Shown here: piece by piece, positions 25,499 to 34,643 of the stretch
Layout: every line of letters begins with the position of its first letter
Numbering within the stretch: the stretch's first letter is position 1
Assembly: GCF_014647895.1 (NCBI RefSeq)
Contig: NZ_BMQB01000001.1
Location: 868,001-932,000, forward strand
Source of the DNA: Pilimelia anulata
GTDB lineage: Bacteria > Actinomycetota > Actinomycetes > Mycobacteriales > Micromonosporaceae
Direction of reading: 5' to 3'
Length of the DNA stretch: 64,000 bases
Translations under genes and position numbers: made by a program
Notes under the pieces: model-generated
Databases searched by the model: none
What the model was told of the DNA's origin: nothing
What the model saw: the letters and a program-made list of their open reading frames with translations, nothing else

Positions 25499-26941
25499 CT
25501 ACCGGAACAGGCCCGCGGGCAGCGTCGCGTCGGTCGCCGCGAGCGCCTCGTGGTCCACCGTCGGGAACAGCGCCGCCAGCTCGCCCGCCCGCAGCTCGCC
25601 CAGGTGCCCGGCCGCGTGCAGGAAGGCCCGCTGCGCGTCCCGCGGTACGACCCCCTCGGCGAGCGTCCGGAACTTGCGCTCGTACGCCGCCCGGTCGAAC
25701 GGCCGCGCCCCGCCCGGCTGCGCGTCGGGCACGGCGAGCGTCTCGGTCACGCGCCCGCCGTCGGCGAACGTCACCTCCAGCCGGCCGCCGCCGGTCCGCT
25801 CGGCCGGGTCGGGGCTGCGCTGCCGGCGGGTCCATTCAGGGTCCTCGGCCGTGCGGGTGCGCCGCCGCAGGGCGGCCGTGTCGGCCCGCGCGGCCCGCTC
25901 GGCGGCGGTCGAGTCCGTGTGGTGCCAGCCACCGTCCTGGAGCGCCACGGCCAGCACGTACGGCAGCGACCGGGCCGGCGCCGCCGGGTCGGCCGCCATG
26001 CCGGAGCCCAGCGCGTCGTGGGTGGCCCGGTCGGTGTGCAGGACCACGGACGCGATCCGGCCCACCCCGGCCGGGGTGTCGATGTCGGGCAGCCGCGGCC
26101 GCAGCCGCCGCGCCAGGTCGATCGCGGCCTGCGCGCGGTGGTCGACGGCGTGCGCCCGGACCCGGCTGGCGAGGATCCCGCGCAGCGGCTCGCCGGGCGC
26201 GGGCAGCGGCACCGCGGCCCCGCCCGCCGGGTCGCCGGTGAGCCGGGCGGCGAGTGCGTCCCCGCTCGGGTCCGGCGCCGCGATCCCGCCGCGCATCGTC
26301 CGGTCCACCAGCTCGACGGCGACCTTGCCGGCGCAGGCCGGCGCGCCCGCGAGCGCGCCGCAGGGGTGCGCGGCCCGGGCGAGCTGCTGCACCGCCCCGT
26401 ACGTCACCTCGGTCGGCAGCCCGAGCAGCGCGCCCAGCCCGCAGGCGGCCGCGGTGCCGAGCAGCGCGGCGTGGTCGACCGGGTGCGGGCCGGTGGCCAG
26501 GGCCGCCTGCACCTCGTACGCGACCAGCAGCCCGCGCAGCAGGTCCGCACCCCCGGCGCCGGTGTGCTGGGCTACGGCGAGCAGCGCGGGCAGCGCCCCG
26601 GCCGGGTGGCCGGGCTCGGCGCCGGGGTACCCGTCGTGCAGGTCGAGTTCGGCGACCGCGACGCCGTTGGCCAGCGCCGCCCACTCCGGCGACACCCGCA
26701 GCCCGGCGGCCCCGCCGAACACCGACGCGCCGGGCGAGCCGGGGTGCGCCCTGGCCTGGGCCCGGGCGACGGCGACCGGCCGCAGCCGCAGCGCCGCGAC
26801 CGCGGCGCCGACCGCGTCGATCACCCGGCTGGCCGCCAGCTCGGCGGCGGCCGGGTCGACGGGCCGCGGCGCGGCGGCCAGCGCGGCGAGCCGCCAGGCG
26901 AGCCGGTCCGGGCGGGGGGCGGACTCCGGACGTTCGATCAC
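25499..26941 (-). CDS. prpD: MmgE/PrpD-family protein (2-methylcitrate dehydratase-like)
   Basis: The product is 480 aa, normal for PrpD. Segments typical of the family are SRVIDAVGAAVAALRL, the AALANGVAVAELDLHDGY...GHPAGALPALLAVAQ region and the late RPFDRAAYERKFRTLAEGVV. PrpD dehydrates 2-methylcitrate in propionate breakdown; other family members act on related substrates. The divergent neighbour is a PrpR/RamB-type regulator, which supports the propionate assignment. No prpC or 2-methylisocitrate lyase gene is adjacent. GTG 26941 gives VIERPES; a clear ribosome site is not seen. Confidence 0.88.
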   Translation of the reverse strand: MIERPESAPRPDRLAWRLAALAAAPRPVDPAAAELAASRVIDAVGAAVAALRLRPVAVARAQARAHPGSPGASVFGGAAGLRVSPEWAALANGVAVAELDLHDGYPGAEPGHPAGALPALLAVAQHTGAGGADLLRGLLVAYEVQAALATGPHPVDHAALLGTAAACGLGALLGLPTEVTYGAVQQLARAAHPCGALAGAPACAGKVAVELVDRTMRGGIAAPDPSGDALAARLTGDPAGGAAVPLPAPGEPLRGILASRVRAHAVDHRAQAAIDLARRLRPRLPDIDTPAGVGRIASVVLHTDRATHDALGSGMAADPAAPARSLPYVLAVALQDGGWHHTDSTAAERAARADTAALRRRTRTAEDPEWTRRQRSPDPAERTGGGRLEVTFADGGRVTETLAVPDAQPGGARPFDRAAYERKFRTLAEGVVPRDAQRAFLHAAGHLGELRAGELAALFPTVDHEALAATDATLPAGLFR

Positions 26942-27016
26942 AGGGGCTCCCGGGGCCGGGTACGGGGGGTCGCGTTCACCCTGACCCCGCCCCGGTGCGC
27001 CGGTCGACACCCCCGC

Positions 27017-27066
27017 ACTGCGAAATCCGGCCACGCATGGGTGACGAAACTGTAAAAGTTGCGGAA
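27017..27066. promoter_or_regulatory. Candidate RamB/PrpR operator region
   Basis: ACTGCGAAAT (27017-27026) and TGTAAAAGTTGCGGAA (27051-27066) resemble the RamB-type box (AAAGTTTGCAAA and variants). Both lie in the divergent gap between prpD and the regulator gene, with the second 41 bases upstream of the regulator start. Matches are imperfect. Confidence 0.4.
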
Positions 27067-27106
27067 CCCGGGTGCTACGTTCACGCGGGGGCAGTGAGGA
27101 GAGTCG

Positions 27107-28591
27107 ATGGCACGGACCGCGGACAAGAAGATCTACGCCCGGGCCAAGCTGCGCCGCCTCCGCGACGAGCACGGGCTGAGCCAGACCGAGCTGGCCCGCC
27201 GGCTGGACATCTCCACCAGCTACCTGAACCAGATCGAGCACAGCCAGCGCCCGCTGACCGCCGCCGTCCTGCTGCGCATCGCCGAGGTGCTGGGGGTGGA
27301 CCCCGAGTTCTTCTCCGACGTCGAGGAGGAGCGGCTGGGCACCGACCTGCGGGCGGCGCTCGCCGACGAGGCCACCGGCGAGCGGATCTCCCCGATCGAG
27401 GTGGGCGAGCTGGTCCGCGACCACCCCGGCGTGGCCCGGGCGCTGGTCGCGCTGCACCGCCGGTACCGGGAGGCCGCCGAGCGGGTGGCCACCCTGGCCG
27501 GCCCGGCCGGCAGCACCCCGGAGGCGCTGACCGAGCCGCACGACGACGTCCGGGACTTCTTCTACGCCCACCACAACTACTTCGACGCCCTGGACGTCGC
27601 CGCCGAGCGGCTGGCCCGCGACCTGGACGCGGTCCCCGGCCGGGCGGCGGTCGCGCTGACCCGCCACCTGGCCCGCGAGTACGGCGTCCGGGTGGTGGCG
27701 ACCGCGCCGGGGCGGCCGGGCGCGGACCTGCGCCGGTACGACCCGGACAGCGGCGTGCTGTACCTGGCCGGCGGCCAGACCGACGGCCAGCGGGCGTTCC
27801 AGCTCGCCACCCAGCTCGCGTTCCTGCGGCACGGCGAGCTGATCGCGGCGCTGGCCGCCGGCCCGGCGCTCGGCGACACGGCCGCCGCCCTGGCCCGGCT
27901 GGGCCTGGCCGGCTACTACGCGGCGGCGGTGCTGATGCCGTACACCGCCTTCCACGCCGCCGCGGCCGACCTGCGGTACGACGTCGAGCTGCTCGGCGCC
28001 CGGTTCGGCGTCGGCTTCGAGGCGGTCTGCCACCGGCTCAGCACGCTGCAACGGCCGGGCCGGCGGGGCATCCCGTTCTCCTTCCTGCGGGTCGACCGCG
28101 CCGGCAACATCTCCAAGCGCCACTCGGCCACCGATTTTCACTTCTCCCGGCTGGGCGGGACCTGCCCGCTGTGGACGGTGTACGAGGCGTTCGCGGCGCC
28201 GGGCCGGGTGCTGACCCAGGTGGCGGAGATGCCGGACGGCAAGCGGTACTTCTGGCTGGCCCGCACGATCACCCGCGGCGGCTACGGCCACCGCGCCCCG
28301 CGCAGCACCTTCGCCGTCGCGCTCGGCTGCGAGCTGCGGCACGCGCCCCGGCTGGTCTACTCGGAGGGCATCGCCCTGGACGACCCGCGGGCCGCCACCC
28401 CGATCGGGCTCGGCTGCCGGATCTGCGAGCGCCGCGACTGCGCCCAGCGGGCCCGCCCGCCGGCCGGCGGGCGGCTCACGGTCGACCCGCACCGGCGGCC
28501 CGCGCTGCCGTACCCGGTGTCCTTCCCGATCCTCCCGGCGGCCCGGTCGGCGCCGGCCGGGGGCGTCCCGGCGGCCCGCTGGCAGGGGTGA
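27107..28591 (+). CDS. PrpR/RamB-type short-chain fatty acyl transcriptional regulator
   Basis: The product is 494 aa. Residues 10-70 form an XRE helix-turn-helix (LRRLRDEHGLSQTELARRLDISTSYLNQIE). A central metallopeptidase-like region and the C-terminal regulator domain follow (GIPFSFLRVDRAGNISKRHSATDFHFSRLGGTCPLW-type sequence). Cys437, Cys440 and Cys445 in CRICERRDC are conserved-looking and may hold an iron-sulfur cluster or zinc. In mycobacteria PrpR senses propionyl-CoA and controls the adjacent divergent prpDC; the same layout with prpD is seen here. AGGAGAG lies 5 bases before ATG 27107. Low-complexity Pro/Ala tail. Confidence 0.93.
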   Translation: MARTADKKIYARAKLRRLRDEHGLSQTELARRLDISTSYLNQIEHSQRPLTAAVLLRIAEVLGVDPEFFSDVEEERLGTDLRAALADEATGERISPIEVGELVRDHPGVARALVALHRRYREAAERVATLAGPAGSTPEALTEPHDDVRDFFYAHHNYFDALDVAAERLARDLDAVPGRAAVALTRHLAREYGVRVVATAPGRPGADLRRYDPDSGVLYLAGGQTDGQRAFQLATQLAFLRHGELIAALAAGPALGDTAAALARLGLAGYYAAAVLMPYTAFHAAAADLRYDVELLGARFGVGFEAVCHRLSTLQRPGRRGIPFSFLRVDRAGNISKRHSATDFHFSRLGGTCPLWTVYEAFAAPGRVLTQVAEMPDGKRYFWLARTITRGGYGHRAPRSTFAVALGCELRHAPRLVYSEGIALDDPRAATPIGLGCRICERRDCAQRARPPAGGRLTVDPHRRPALPYPVSFPILPAARSAPAGGVPAARWQG

Positions 28592-28647
28592 GCAAGCCGA
28601 TTCGGGTCACGATTGGCGCACGAATCGGTATCGAATGACGAACGGTG

Positions 28648-28721
28648 TGCCCCCGGTGGGATTCGAACCCACACTGTATGGATTTTGAGTCCACCGACTC
28701 TGCCGGTTGGTCTACAGGGGC
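28648..28721 (-). tRNA. tRNA-Leu (anticodon CAA)
   Basis: The minus strand folds as a complete 74-base tRNA: acceptor stem GCCCCTG/CGGGGGC (one T-G pair), D arm GAC/GTC, anticodon stem GTGGA/TCCAT with loop CTCAAAA (anticodon CAA, reads UUG), T arm GTGGG-TTCGAAT-CCCAC, discriminator A. CCA is not encoded. The variable loop is only five bases (ACAGT), although leucine tRNAs usually carry a long variable arm. Located between the PrpR-type gene and the liv operon. Confidence 0.93.
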
Positions 28722-29066
28722 GCCGCCGGCGGGCCGGTACGGCCGTGGAGCGCGGCGCGCCCAGCCTACATGTGCCGTACTGCCCGGTTCACCCACCACA
28801 GCCGGCCCCGCGGTCCCGAATCCGCCCGGCAGGGCCCCTTCCCGGCTGGTTGACCCCGACTGGCGACTGTTGTAACGGTTCGGTCAACGCCTGCCCGGGA
28901 GTCGTACTGATCTTGATCAGGGTGGGATAACGTCCCCGCGCAGGCCACGAAACGGTCGGTAGTCCGATCGTGCCTCAGCAGCCAGCGACGTGGGTGCGAA
29001 CAGTACCGACAGGTGCGTGCATCGCCCGACTCTCGACTGCAATCAATGAATGAAGGGGATTCGAGC
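28722..29066. promoter_or_regulatory. Leader/promoter region of the liv operon
   Basis: This 345-base gap has lower GC than its surroundings and no convincing gene. The inverted repeat CTGATC-TT-GATCAG (28907-28920) is a plausible operator. AAGGGG (29053-29058) is the ribosome site for livK. I cannot fix the -35/-10 boxes with confidence. Confidence 0.4.
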
Positions 29067-30233
29067 GTGAAGCAGAAGCTCGTACGGGCGCTCGGCGGTG
29101 CGGCGGTGGCCGCGCTGGTGCTCGGTGGCGGCGCGGCCTGCAAGGCCGGCGACAACAACGACTCGGGCAGCGGCAACGCTGCCTGCGACCTGAAGATCGG
29201 CTTCTTCGGCGCTCTCACCGGCGACGCGGCGGGTCTCGGCATCCACATGCGCAACGGCACCAAGCTCGCGATCGACCAGTACAACAAGGACAACGCGGAC
29301 TGCAAGGCCGCCATCGAGGAGTACGACTCCCAGGGCGACCCGACCAAGGCGTCCGCGCTCGCCGCCCAGGCGGTCGGCGACACCAAGGTCGTCGCCCTGG
29401 TCGGGCCGGCGTTCTCCGGCGAGTCCGAGGTCGCCAACCCGATCCTGGAGAAGGCGGGCCTGCCGGCCATCACGCCGTCGGCCACCCGGCCGAGCCTGGC
29501 CGACAAGGGCTGGAAGATCTTCCACCGCGGGGTCGGCAACGACACCTCGCAGGGCCCGGCCGCCGGCCGCTACATCAAGAACGTCCTGAAGGCCGAGAAG
29601 GTCTACGTCGTCGACGACCAGTCGGCGTACGGCGCCGGCCTGGTGGACGAGGTCAAGAAGGTCCTCGGCTCGGCGGTCGTCGGCACCAACAAGGTCGCCG
29701 TGAAGCAGACCAACTTCTCCGCGGTCGTCACCGCCGTCAAGAGCAGCGGCGCGACCGTCCTGTTCTTCGGCGGCTACTACACCGAGGCCGGCCTGCTGCT
29801 CAAGCAGCTCAAGAGCGGCGGCTGGAACGGCACCCTGGTCGCCGGCGACGGCGTGAATGACCCGAAGTTCGTCGACGTGGCCGGTTCGGCGGCGGCCGAG
29901 GGCACGATCCTCACCTGCCCGTGCGCCCCGGCCACCAAGGCCAAGGGGTCGTTCGTGCCGGACTACAAGGGCGCGTTCAACGCCGACCCGGGTACCTACG
30001 CGGACGTGTCGTACGACATCACGAAGATCATTCTTGCTGGTATCAAGGATGGCAAGAGCGACCGCAAGGCGATGCTGGACTTCATCAACGCCTCCGACAA
30101 GGTCGGCGACGCCACGGGTGTGACCTACAAGTTCGAGTCCAACGGCAACCTGGACCCGGCGCAGGTCGTGGTGTGGGCCTACAAGGTGGCCGGCGGCAAG
30201 GTCGTCGAGGACCAGGAGATCCCCAAGGCCTGA
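29067..30233 (+). CDS. livK: Branched-chain amino acid ABC transporter substrate-binding lipoprotein
   Basis: The product is 388 aa. The signal ends in a lipobox-like GGAAC (Cys about residue 26). The mature part has the LivJ/LivK pattern: LKIGFFGALTGDAAGLGIHMRNGTKLAIDQYN, ALVGPAFSGESEVANPILEKAGLPAITPSAT, and ADVSYDITKIILAGIKDG. It captures leucine/isoleucine/valine-type substrates for LivHMGF encoded directly downstream. GTG 29067 follows AAGGGG at the right distance; the ATG seven codons upstream (29046) lacks a ribosome site. Leader codon use and GC are close to the highly expressed type (many AAG, AAC, GAC). Confidence 0.95.
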   Translation: MKQKLVRALGGAAVAALVLGGGAACKAGDNNDSGSGNAACDLKIGFFGALTGDAAGLGIHMRNGTKLAIDQYNKDNADCKAAIEEYDSQGDPTKASALAAQAVGDTKVVALVGPAFSGESEVANPILEKAGLPAITPSATRPSLADKGWKIFHRGVGNDTSQGPAAGRYIKNVLKAEKVYVVDDQSAYGAGLVDEVKKVLGSAVVGTNKVAVKQTNFSAVVTAVKSSGATVLFFGGYYTEAGLLLKQLKSGGWNGTLVAGDGVNDPKFVDVAGSAAAEGTILTCPCAPATKAKGSFVPDYKGAFNADPGTYADVSYDITKIILAGIKDGKSDRKAMLDFINASDKVGDATGVTYKFESNGNLDPAQVVVWAYKVAGGKVVEDQEIPKA

Positions 30234-30274
30234 TCCGAACGCCGATTCACGTCGGCGAGCGACATGACCGCGGA

Positions 30275-30304
30275 TGCGGCCGGGAGCGTGAGTTCCCGGC
30301 CGCA
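30275..30304 (+). terminator. Stem-loop between livK and livH
   Basis: An 11-bp perfect stem (TGCGGCCGGGA and complement) with an 8-base loop lies 42 bases after the livK stop. In binding-protein operons such a structure usually stabilises or partly terminates the message so that the binding protein is made in excess; that role is inferred. Confidence 0.6.
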
Positions 30305-30336
30305 CCCCGCTTCGTACACACCCCTGGAGCAACAAC

Positions 30337-31287
30337 TTGGACTTCGCTGGACTACTGCGGGACTTCCCGCAGTTGACGATTACCGGGCTGGAACAGGGCG
30401 CTATCTACGCCCTGGTGGCCCTCGGCTACACGCTGGTCTACGGCGTGTTGCGCCTGATCAACTTCGCCCACTCCGAGGTCTTCATGATCGGCACCTTCGC
30501 CGCGATGTGGACCTGGGGGGCGATGGGCTATGACCAGAACAGCCCAACCCCGTCGGTCGGCATGGTGTTGGTGATCGTGGGCGCCGGCCTGCTCGCGGCC
30601 GTCGCGGCCTCCGCGCTGACCGCCGTGACGGTCGAACTGGCCGCGTACCGGCCGCTGCGGCGGCGCAACGCCCCTCCCCTCGCGTTCCTGATCAGCGCCA
30701 TCGGCGCCTCCTTCGCCATCGCCGAGGCGGTGGGCATCTTCACCCACCGTGCCCCGGTGAGTTCGATCATGCCGATCCAGCAGAAAGAGGCGTTCGAGGT
30801 ATTCGGCGCCTCGATCACCAACCTCCAGGTGATCCTGATCATCTCCGCCCTGGTCATGCTGGTGGCGCTGGACCTCTTCGTGAACCGCAGCCGGCTCGGC
30901 CGCGGCATCCGGGCCGTGGCCCAGGACCCCAACACCGCCGCGCTGATGGGCGTGAACAAGGACCGGGTCATCCTGCTGGTCTTCGTGATCGGCGGCCTGA
31001 TGGCCGGCGTCGCCGCGCTGCTGTACAACCTCCGGTTCGGCACGTCGAAGTTCAACGTCGGCTTCCTGCTCGGGCTCAAGGCGTTCGCCGCCGCGGTGCT
31101 GGGCGGTATCGGCAACCTGCGGGGCGCCCTGCTGGGCGGCCTCCTGCTCGGGGTCGCGGAGAACTACGCCTCCGGCCTGTTCGGCGACCAGTGGCGGGAC
31201 TTCGTCGGCTTCATCCTGCTGATCATCCTGCTCATGTTCCGCCCGACCGGCCTGCTGGGCGAGTCGCTGGGGAGGGCCCGGGCATGA
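30337..31287 (+). CDS. livH: Branched-chain amino acid ABC transporter permease LivH
   Basis: The product is 316 aa with about eight helices. Family motifs: EQGAIYALVALGYTLVYGVLRLINFAHSEVFM, RAVAQDPNTAALMGVNKDRV, and the terminal MFRPTGLLGE. The start is TTG 30337, set by GGAG seven bases upstream and the lack of a closer alternative. It forms a heterodimeric channel with LivM; their genes overlap by ATGA. Confidence 0.95.
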   Translation: MDFAGLLRDFPQLTITGLEQGAIYALVALGYTLVYGVLRLINFAHSEVFMIGTFAAMWTWGAMGYDQNSPTPSVGMVLVIVGAGLLAAVAASALTAVTVELAAYRPLRRRNAPPLAFLISAIGASFAIAEAVGIFTHRAPVSSIMPIQQKEAFEVFGASITNLQVILIISALVMLVALDLFVNRSRLGRGIRAVAQDPNTAALMGVNKDRVILLVFVIGGLMAGVAALLYNLRFGTSKFNVGFLLGLKAFAAAVLGGIGNLRGALLGGLLLGVAENYASGLFGDQWRDFVGFILLIILLMFRPTGLLGESLGRARA

Positions 31288-32423
31288 TCGAGAAAATGCG
31301 AAACCAGAGCAGCGCGATGAAGCGCCGCTGGGACGACATGCCGGCGCAGTTCCGCTGGGTGGCGCTCGGCGCACTGATCGTCTTCCTCTACCTGCTGCCG
31401 AACCGCTGGTTCTACGAGTACCTGTGGTACTTCCCGACCCAGAACACGGACATGGCGACGGTGCTCTTCGACACCGCGTTCTTCGTCCTGCTGGCGGTCG
31501 GCCTGAACGTCGTGGTCGGCTTCGCCGGACTGCTCGACCTGGGCTACTTCGGCTTCTTCGCCGTGGGCGCCTACACGGTCGCGCTGCTGACCTCGCCGGA
31601 GAGCAAGGCGCTCCTCGAGTACAACTGGCTCGAGAGCCCGCTGCCGTGGCTGTACGCGGTACCGATCGGCGTCGGGGTCGCGCTGGTCTCCGGCCTGCTG
31701 CTCGGCACGCCGACCCTGCGGCTGCGCGGCGACTATCTGGCGATCGTCACGCTCGGCTTCGCCGAGATGATCCGCATCTACGCCTCGCAGAACGAGGGCC
31801 TGCTCAGCGGCCAGCGGGGCATCTCCAACATCCCCAACCCGGTGCCGGACATCAAGGGCAGCGACGACCTCCCGCTGTTCGGGGTGGGCGACGCCAAGCC
31901 GTACTACTGGCTGGTCCTGACCGTGATCATCGTGGTGGTCATCGGGATGCGGAACCTCGAGCGCAGCCGCGTCGGCCGGGCTTGGATCGCGATCCGGGAG
32001 GACGAGGACGCGGCCGAGATCATGGGCGTCCAGACGTTCAAGTACAAGCTCTGGGCGTTCGCGATCGGCGCGGCCGTCGGCGGCCTGTCCGGAACCATGT
32101 GGGCCGGGAAGCTGACCTTCATCAACTCCGACAGCTTCATGCTGGAGTACTCGATCCTGGTCCTGGCCGCGGTCATCCTGGGCGGCGCCGGCAACATCGG
32201 CGGCGCGATCCTGGGGGCGGCGATCACCTGGTACCTGCCGGAGTGGATCCGTGGCATCGGCAAGGTGCTCGGCTGGGAGAAGGTCAACGTGGCGGAGTAC
32301 CGCCTGCTGGTCTTCGGCCTGGTGCTCATCGTCATGATGATCTTCCGGCCGCAGGGCATCTGGCCGAGCAAGCGCCGGGCGGCGGAGTTCGCCGACCGTC
32401 GCAAGGAGGTGACCCCGGCATGA
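31284..32423 (+). CDS. livM: Branched-chain amino acid ABC transporter permease LivM
   Basis: The product is 379 aa. After a basic N-terminus it carries the LivM pattern: [69 protein letters not shown] and the terminal [11 protein letters not shown]. Its ATG overlaps the livH stop (ATGA) and its own stop overlaps livG in the same way, showing strict translational coupling. Confidence 0.95.
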   Translation: MIEKMRNQSSAMKRRWDDMPAQFRWVALGALIVFLYLLPNRWFYEYLWYFPTQNTDMATVLFDTAFFVLLAVGLNVVVGFAGLLDLGYFGFFAVGAYTVALLTSPESKALLEYNWLESPLPWLYAVPIGVGVALVSGLLLGTPTLRLRGDYLAIVTLGFAEMIRIYASQNEGLLSGQRGISNIPNPVPDIKGSDDLPLFGVGDAKPYYWLVLTVIIVVVIGMRNLERSRVGRAWIAIREDEDAAEIMGVQTFKYKLWAFAIGAAVGGLSGTMWAGKLTFINSDSFMLEYSILVLAAVILGGAGNIGGAILGAAITWYLPEWIRGIGKVLGWEKVNVAEYRLLVFGLVLIVMMIFRPQGIWPSKRRAAEFADRRKEVTPA

Positions 32424-33337
32424 GCGAGCCGAGAATGGAAAGCGAGCGCGACGTCACCAGCGAGCGCGACATCGCCGGCGACGGCCGGGTACCCGGCCCG
32501 GGCACCCCGCCCGACGCGCCGGCCGGCAAGCAGCACGCCGCGGGCGGTCCGCCGTCGGCCGCGGGCCGCGAGCCGCTGCTGGAGGTGGACGACGTCACGC
32601 TGCGGTTCGGCGGCGTCGTGGCGCTCAACAAGGTCAGCTTCACGCTGTACAAGGGCGAGATCCTCGGCCTCATCGGTCCGAACGGCGCGGGCAAGACGAC
32701 CTGCTTCAACGCCATGACCGGCGTCTACCGGCCGACCGAGGGCGAGATCCGGTTCGACGGGCAGCGGGTCAGCGGCCGCAAGCGGTTCCAGATCACCAAG
32801 ATGGGGATCGCCCGGACGTTCCAGAACATCCGGCTGTTCCCCGAGATGTCCGCGCTGGAGAACGTGATGGTGGGCGGCGACGCCCACGGCAAGACCAGCG
32901 TGGTGTCGGCGATGCTGCGGCTGCCCCGGCACTGGCGGGAGGAGCGAGCGAACCGGGACCGGGCGCACGACCTGCTGCGCTTCGTCGGCATCAGCCGGCC
33001 GGGCGAGCAGGCGCGCAACCTGTCGTACGGCGAGCAGCGGCGGTTGGAGATCGCCCGGGCGTTGGCCACCAACCCCAAGCTGCTCTGCCTCGACGAACCC
33101 GCCGCTGGCTTCAACCCGTCGGAGAAGGACGCGCTGAACCAGTTGATCCGCAAGATCCGTGACTCCGGTGTCACGGTGCTGCTCATCGAGCACGACATGC
33201 GGCTGGTGATGGGGGTCACGGACCGGATCGTGGTCCTGGAGTTCGGCAAGAAGATCGCCGAGGGCCTGCCCGCGGAAGTGCAGAACGACCCCAAGGTGAT
33301 CGCGGCCTACCTGGGGGTGCCGTCCGATGCTGCTTGA
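32420..33337 (+). CDS. livG: Branched-chain amino acid ABC transporter ATPase LivG
   Basis: The product is 305 aa, longer than the usual 250-260 because of a disordered 48-residue N-terminus with SERD repeats. The ATPase part has Walker [26 protein letters not shown] (LivG/LivF-type signature) and [23 protein letters not shown] before ATG 32420 is a near-perfect ribosome site inside the livM end. Works with LivF as the motor pair. Confidence 0.95.
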   Translation: MSEPRMESERDVTSERDIAGDGRVPGPGTPPDAPAGKQHAAGGPPSAAGREPLLEVDDVTLRFGGVVALNKVSFTLYKGEILGLIGPNGAGKTTCFNAMTGVYRPTEGEIRFDGQRVSGRKRFQITKMGIARTFQNIRLFPEMSALENVMVGGDAHGKTSVVSAMLRLPRHWREERANRDRAHDLLRFVGISRPGEQARNLSYGEQRRLEIARALATNPKLLCLDEPAAGFNPSEKDALNQLIRKIRDSGVTVLLIEHDMRLVMGVTDRIVVLEFGKKIAEGLPAEVQNDPKVIAAYLGVPSDAA

Positions 33338-34037
33338 GATCGATAACCTGACCGTCGCGTACGGGCGGATCGAGGCCCTGCACGCGATCAGCCTGCAGGT
33401 CGGTGAGGGTGAGATCGTCTCGCTGATCGGCGCCAACGGCGCGGGCAAGACGACCACCATGCGGGCGATCTCCGGCATCCGGCCGGTCGCCAGCGGCAGC
33501 GTCCGCTTCAACGGCGAGGACATCACCAAGGTTCGGGCCGACAAGCGGGTGGTCATGGGTATCGCCCAGTCGCCCGAGGGCCGGGGCTGCTTCGTCGGCA
33601 TGACGGTGCTGGAGAACCTGGAAATGGGCGCCTACACCCGGCGCGACCGGGCGGCCATCGCGAAGGACATGGAGCGGGTGTTCGGCCTGTTCCCGCGGTT
33701 GGCCGAGCGGCGCAAGCAGGTGTCGGGCACGATGTCCGGCGGCGAGCAGCAGATGCTCGCGGTCGGGCGGGCGCTGATGGCCCGGCCGAAGCTGCTGCTG
33801 CTCGACGAGCCGTCGATGGGCCTGGCGCCGATGCTGATCCAGCAGATCTTCGACATCGTGGTCGAGATCAACCAGCAGGGCACCACGGTCCTGCTGGTGG
33901 AGCAGAACGCGCAGCAGGCGCTGTCCCGGTCGCACCGGGCCTACGTCCTGGAGACCGGCCGGATCGTCAAGTCCGGCACGGGACAGCACCTCCTCCACGA
34001 CCCCTCGGTCAAGGAGGCCTACCTGGGCGTCGCCTAG
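33327..34037 (+). CDS. livF: Branched-chain amino acid ABC transporter ATPase LivF
   Basis: The product is 236 aa, standard length. Walker A is GANGAGKTT, signature TMSGGEQQMLAVGRAL, Walker B LLLLDEPSMGLAP, H-loop VLLVEQNAQQAL. It starts 11 bases inside livG. Last gene of the operon; a 16-bp hairpin follows. Confidence 0.95.
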   Translation: MLLEIDNLTVAYGRIEALHAISLQVGEGEIVSLIGANGAGKTTTMRAISGIRPVASGSVRFNGEDITKVRADKRVVMGIAQSPEGRGCFVGMTVLENLEMGAYTRRDRAAIAKDMERVFGLFPRLAERRKQVSGTMSGGEQQMLAVGRALMARPKLLLLDEPSMGLAPMLIQQIFDIVVEINQQGTTVLLVEQNAQQALSRSHRAYVLETGRIVKSGTGQHLLHDPSVKEAYLGVA

Positions 34038-34050
34038 GCGGAGCGGGTCC

Positions 34051-34086
34051 GGGGGGCGGCGGTCGCGGTGGCGACCGCCGCCCCCC
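34051..34086. terminator. Perfect 16-bp hairpin terminator after the liv operon
   Basis: The arms 34051-34066 (GGGGGGCGGCGGTCGC) and 34071-34086 are exact complements around a GGTG loop. It lies 13 bases after livF and 7 bases from the end of the convergent secreted-protein gene, so it can serve both. No U-tract. Confidence 0.85.
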
Positions 34087-34093
34087 GGCGCGT

Positions 34094-34471
34094 TCAGCTG
34101 ATCTTGCAGACGCCCTCGTCGTTGTTCTCGTTGAAGCCCAGCACCGCCACCTGGACGTCGGCGCCGACCGTGAGGGTCTTCGACCGCGTGCTGCCGGTGG
34201 AGGTGACCTCGCCGAAGTTGCTGCCGTGCCCGCTCGCCTGACAGGTGATCGTGCCCGTGCCCCGGATCCGGTCCGCGGTGATCGTCACCTTGCCGTCACG
34301 CCCGGAGCTGATGTAGCCCGAGGCGCACGTCGGGTGATTGCCGTCGAGCACGCAGCTCGCCGGCAGCGGTGCCCGCTCGGTGGCCGCTGCGGGCGGCGTT
34401 GCGGCGGCCAGGACCGCGGCGGCGGTCAGGGCGAGCGTCGTCAGCCGGCGGGCGTGGTGACTCTTCCTCAT
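34094..34471 (-). CDS. Small secreted protein, unknown
   Basis: The product is 125 aa. A classical signal peptide (RKSHHARRLTTLALTAAAVLAAATPPAAA) leaves a mature protein of about 94 residues with four Cys (ASCVLDGNHPTCASG, TITCQASG, GVCKIS), likely two disulfides. The rest is Ser/Thr/Gly-rich beta-strand-like sequence. No family recognised. GGGGGAA precedes the ATG. Confidence 0.8.
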   Translation of the reverse strand: MRKSHHARRLTTLALTAAAVLAAATPPAAATERAPLPASCVLDGNHPTCASGYISSGRDGKVTITADRIRGTGTITCQASGHGSNFGEVTSTGSTRSKTLTVGADVQVAVLGFNENNDEGVCKIS

Positions 34472-34643
34472 CGTTCCCCCGTGAGTTCGTGATGTCCGAG
34501 CACTGTCGCCCGTTATACGCCCGCCCGCCGCCCGGTGGGCACGGCAGAGTCGGATACCCGACTCCGTGGCCCGAGCTGACCGGGCACCGGGGGTGGGAGC
34601 GGCGCGCGCCGAACGTCGGAGGGGCCGGTTAGAGTCCCCACCT

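Noticed and set aside
28648-28721. bldA (tRNA-Leu UAA)
   Set aside because: The anticodon is CAA and the variable loop is short; bldA reads UUA and is a class II tRNA.
28907-28920. Iron box at CTGATCTTGATCAG
   Set aside because: Only six-base arms and no AGGTTAG-type core; better seen as a different operator or chance.
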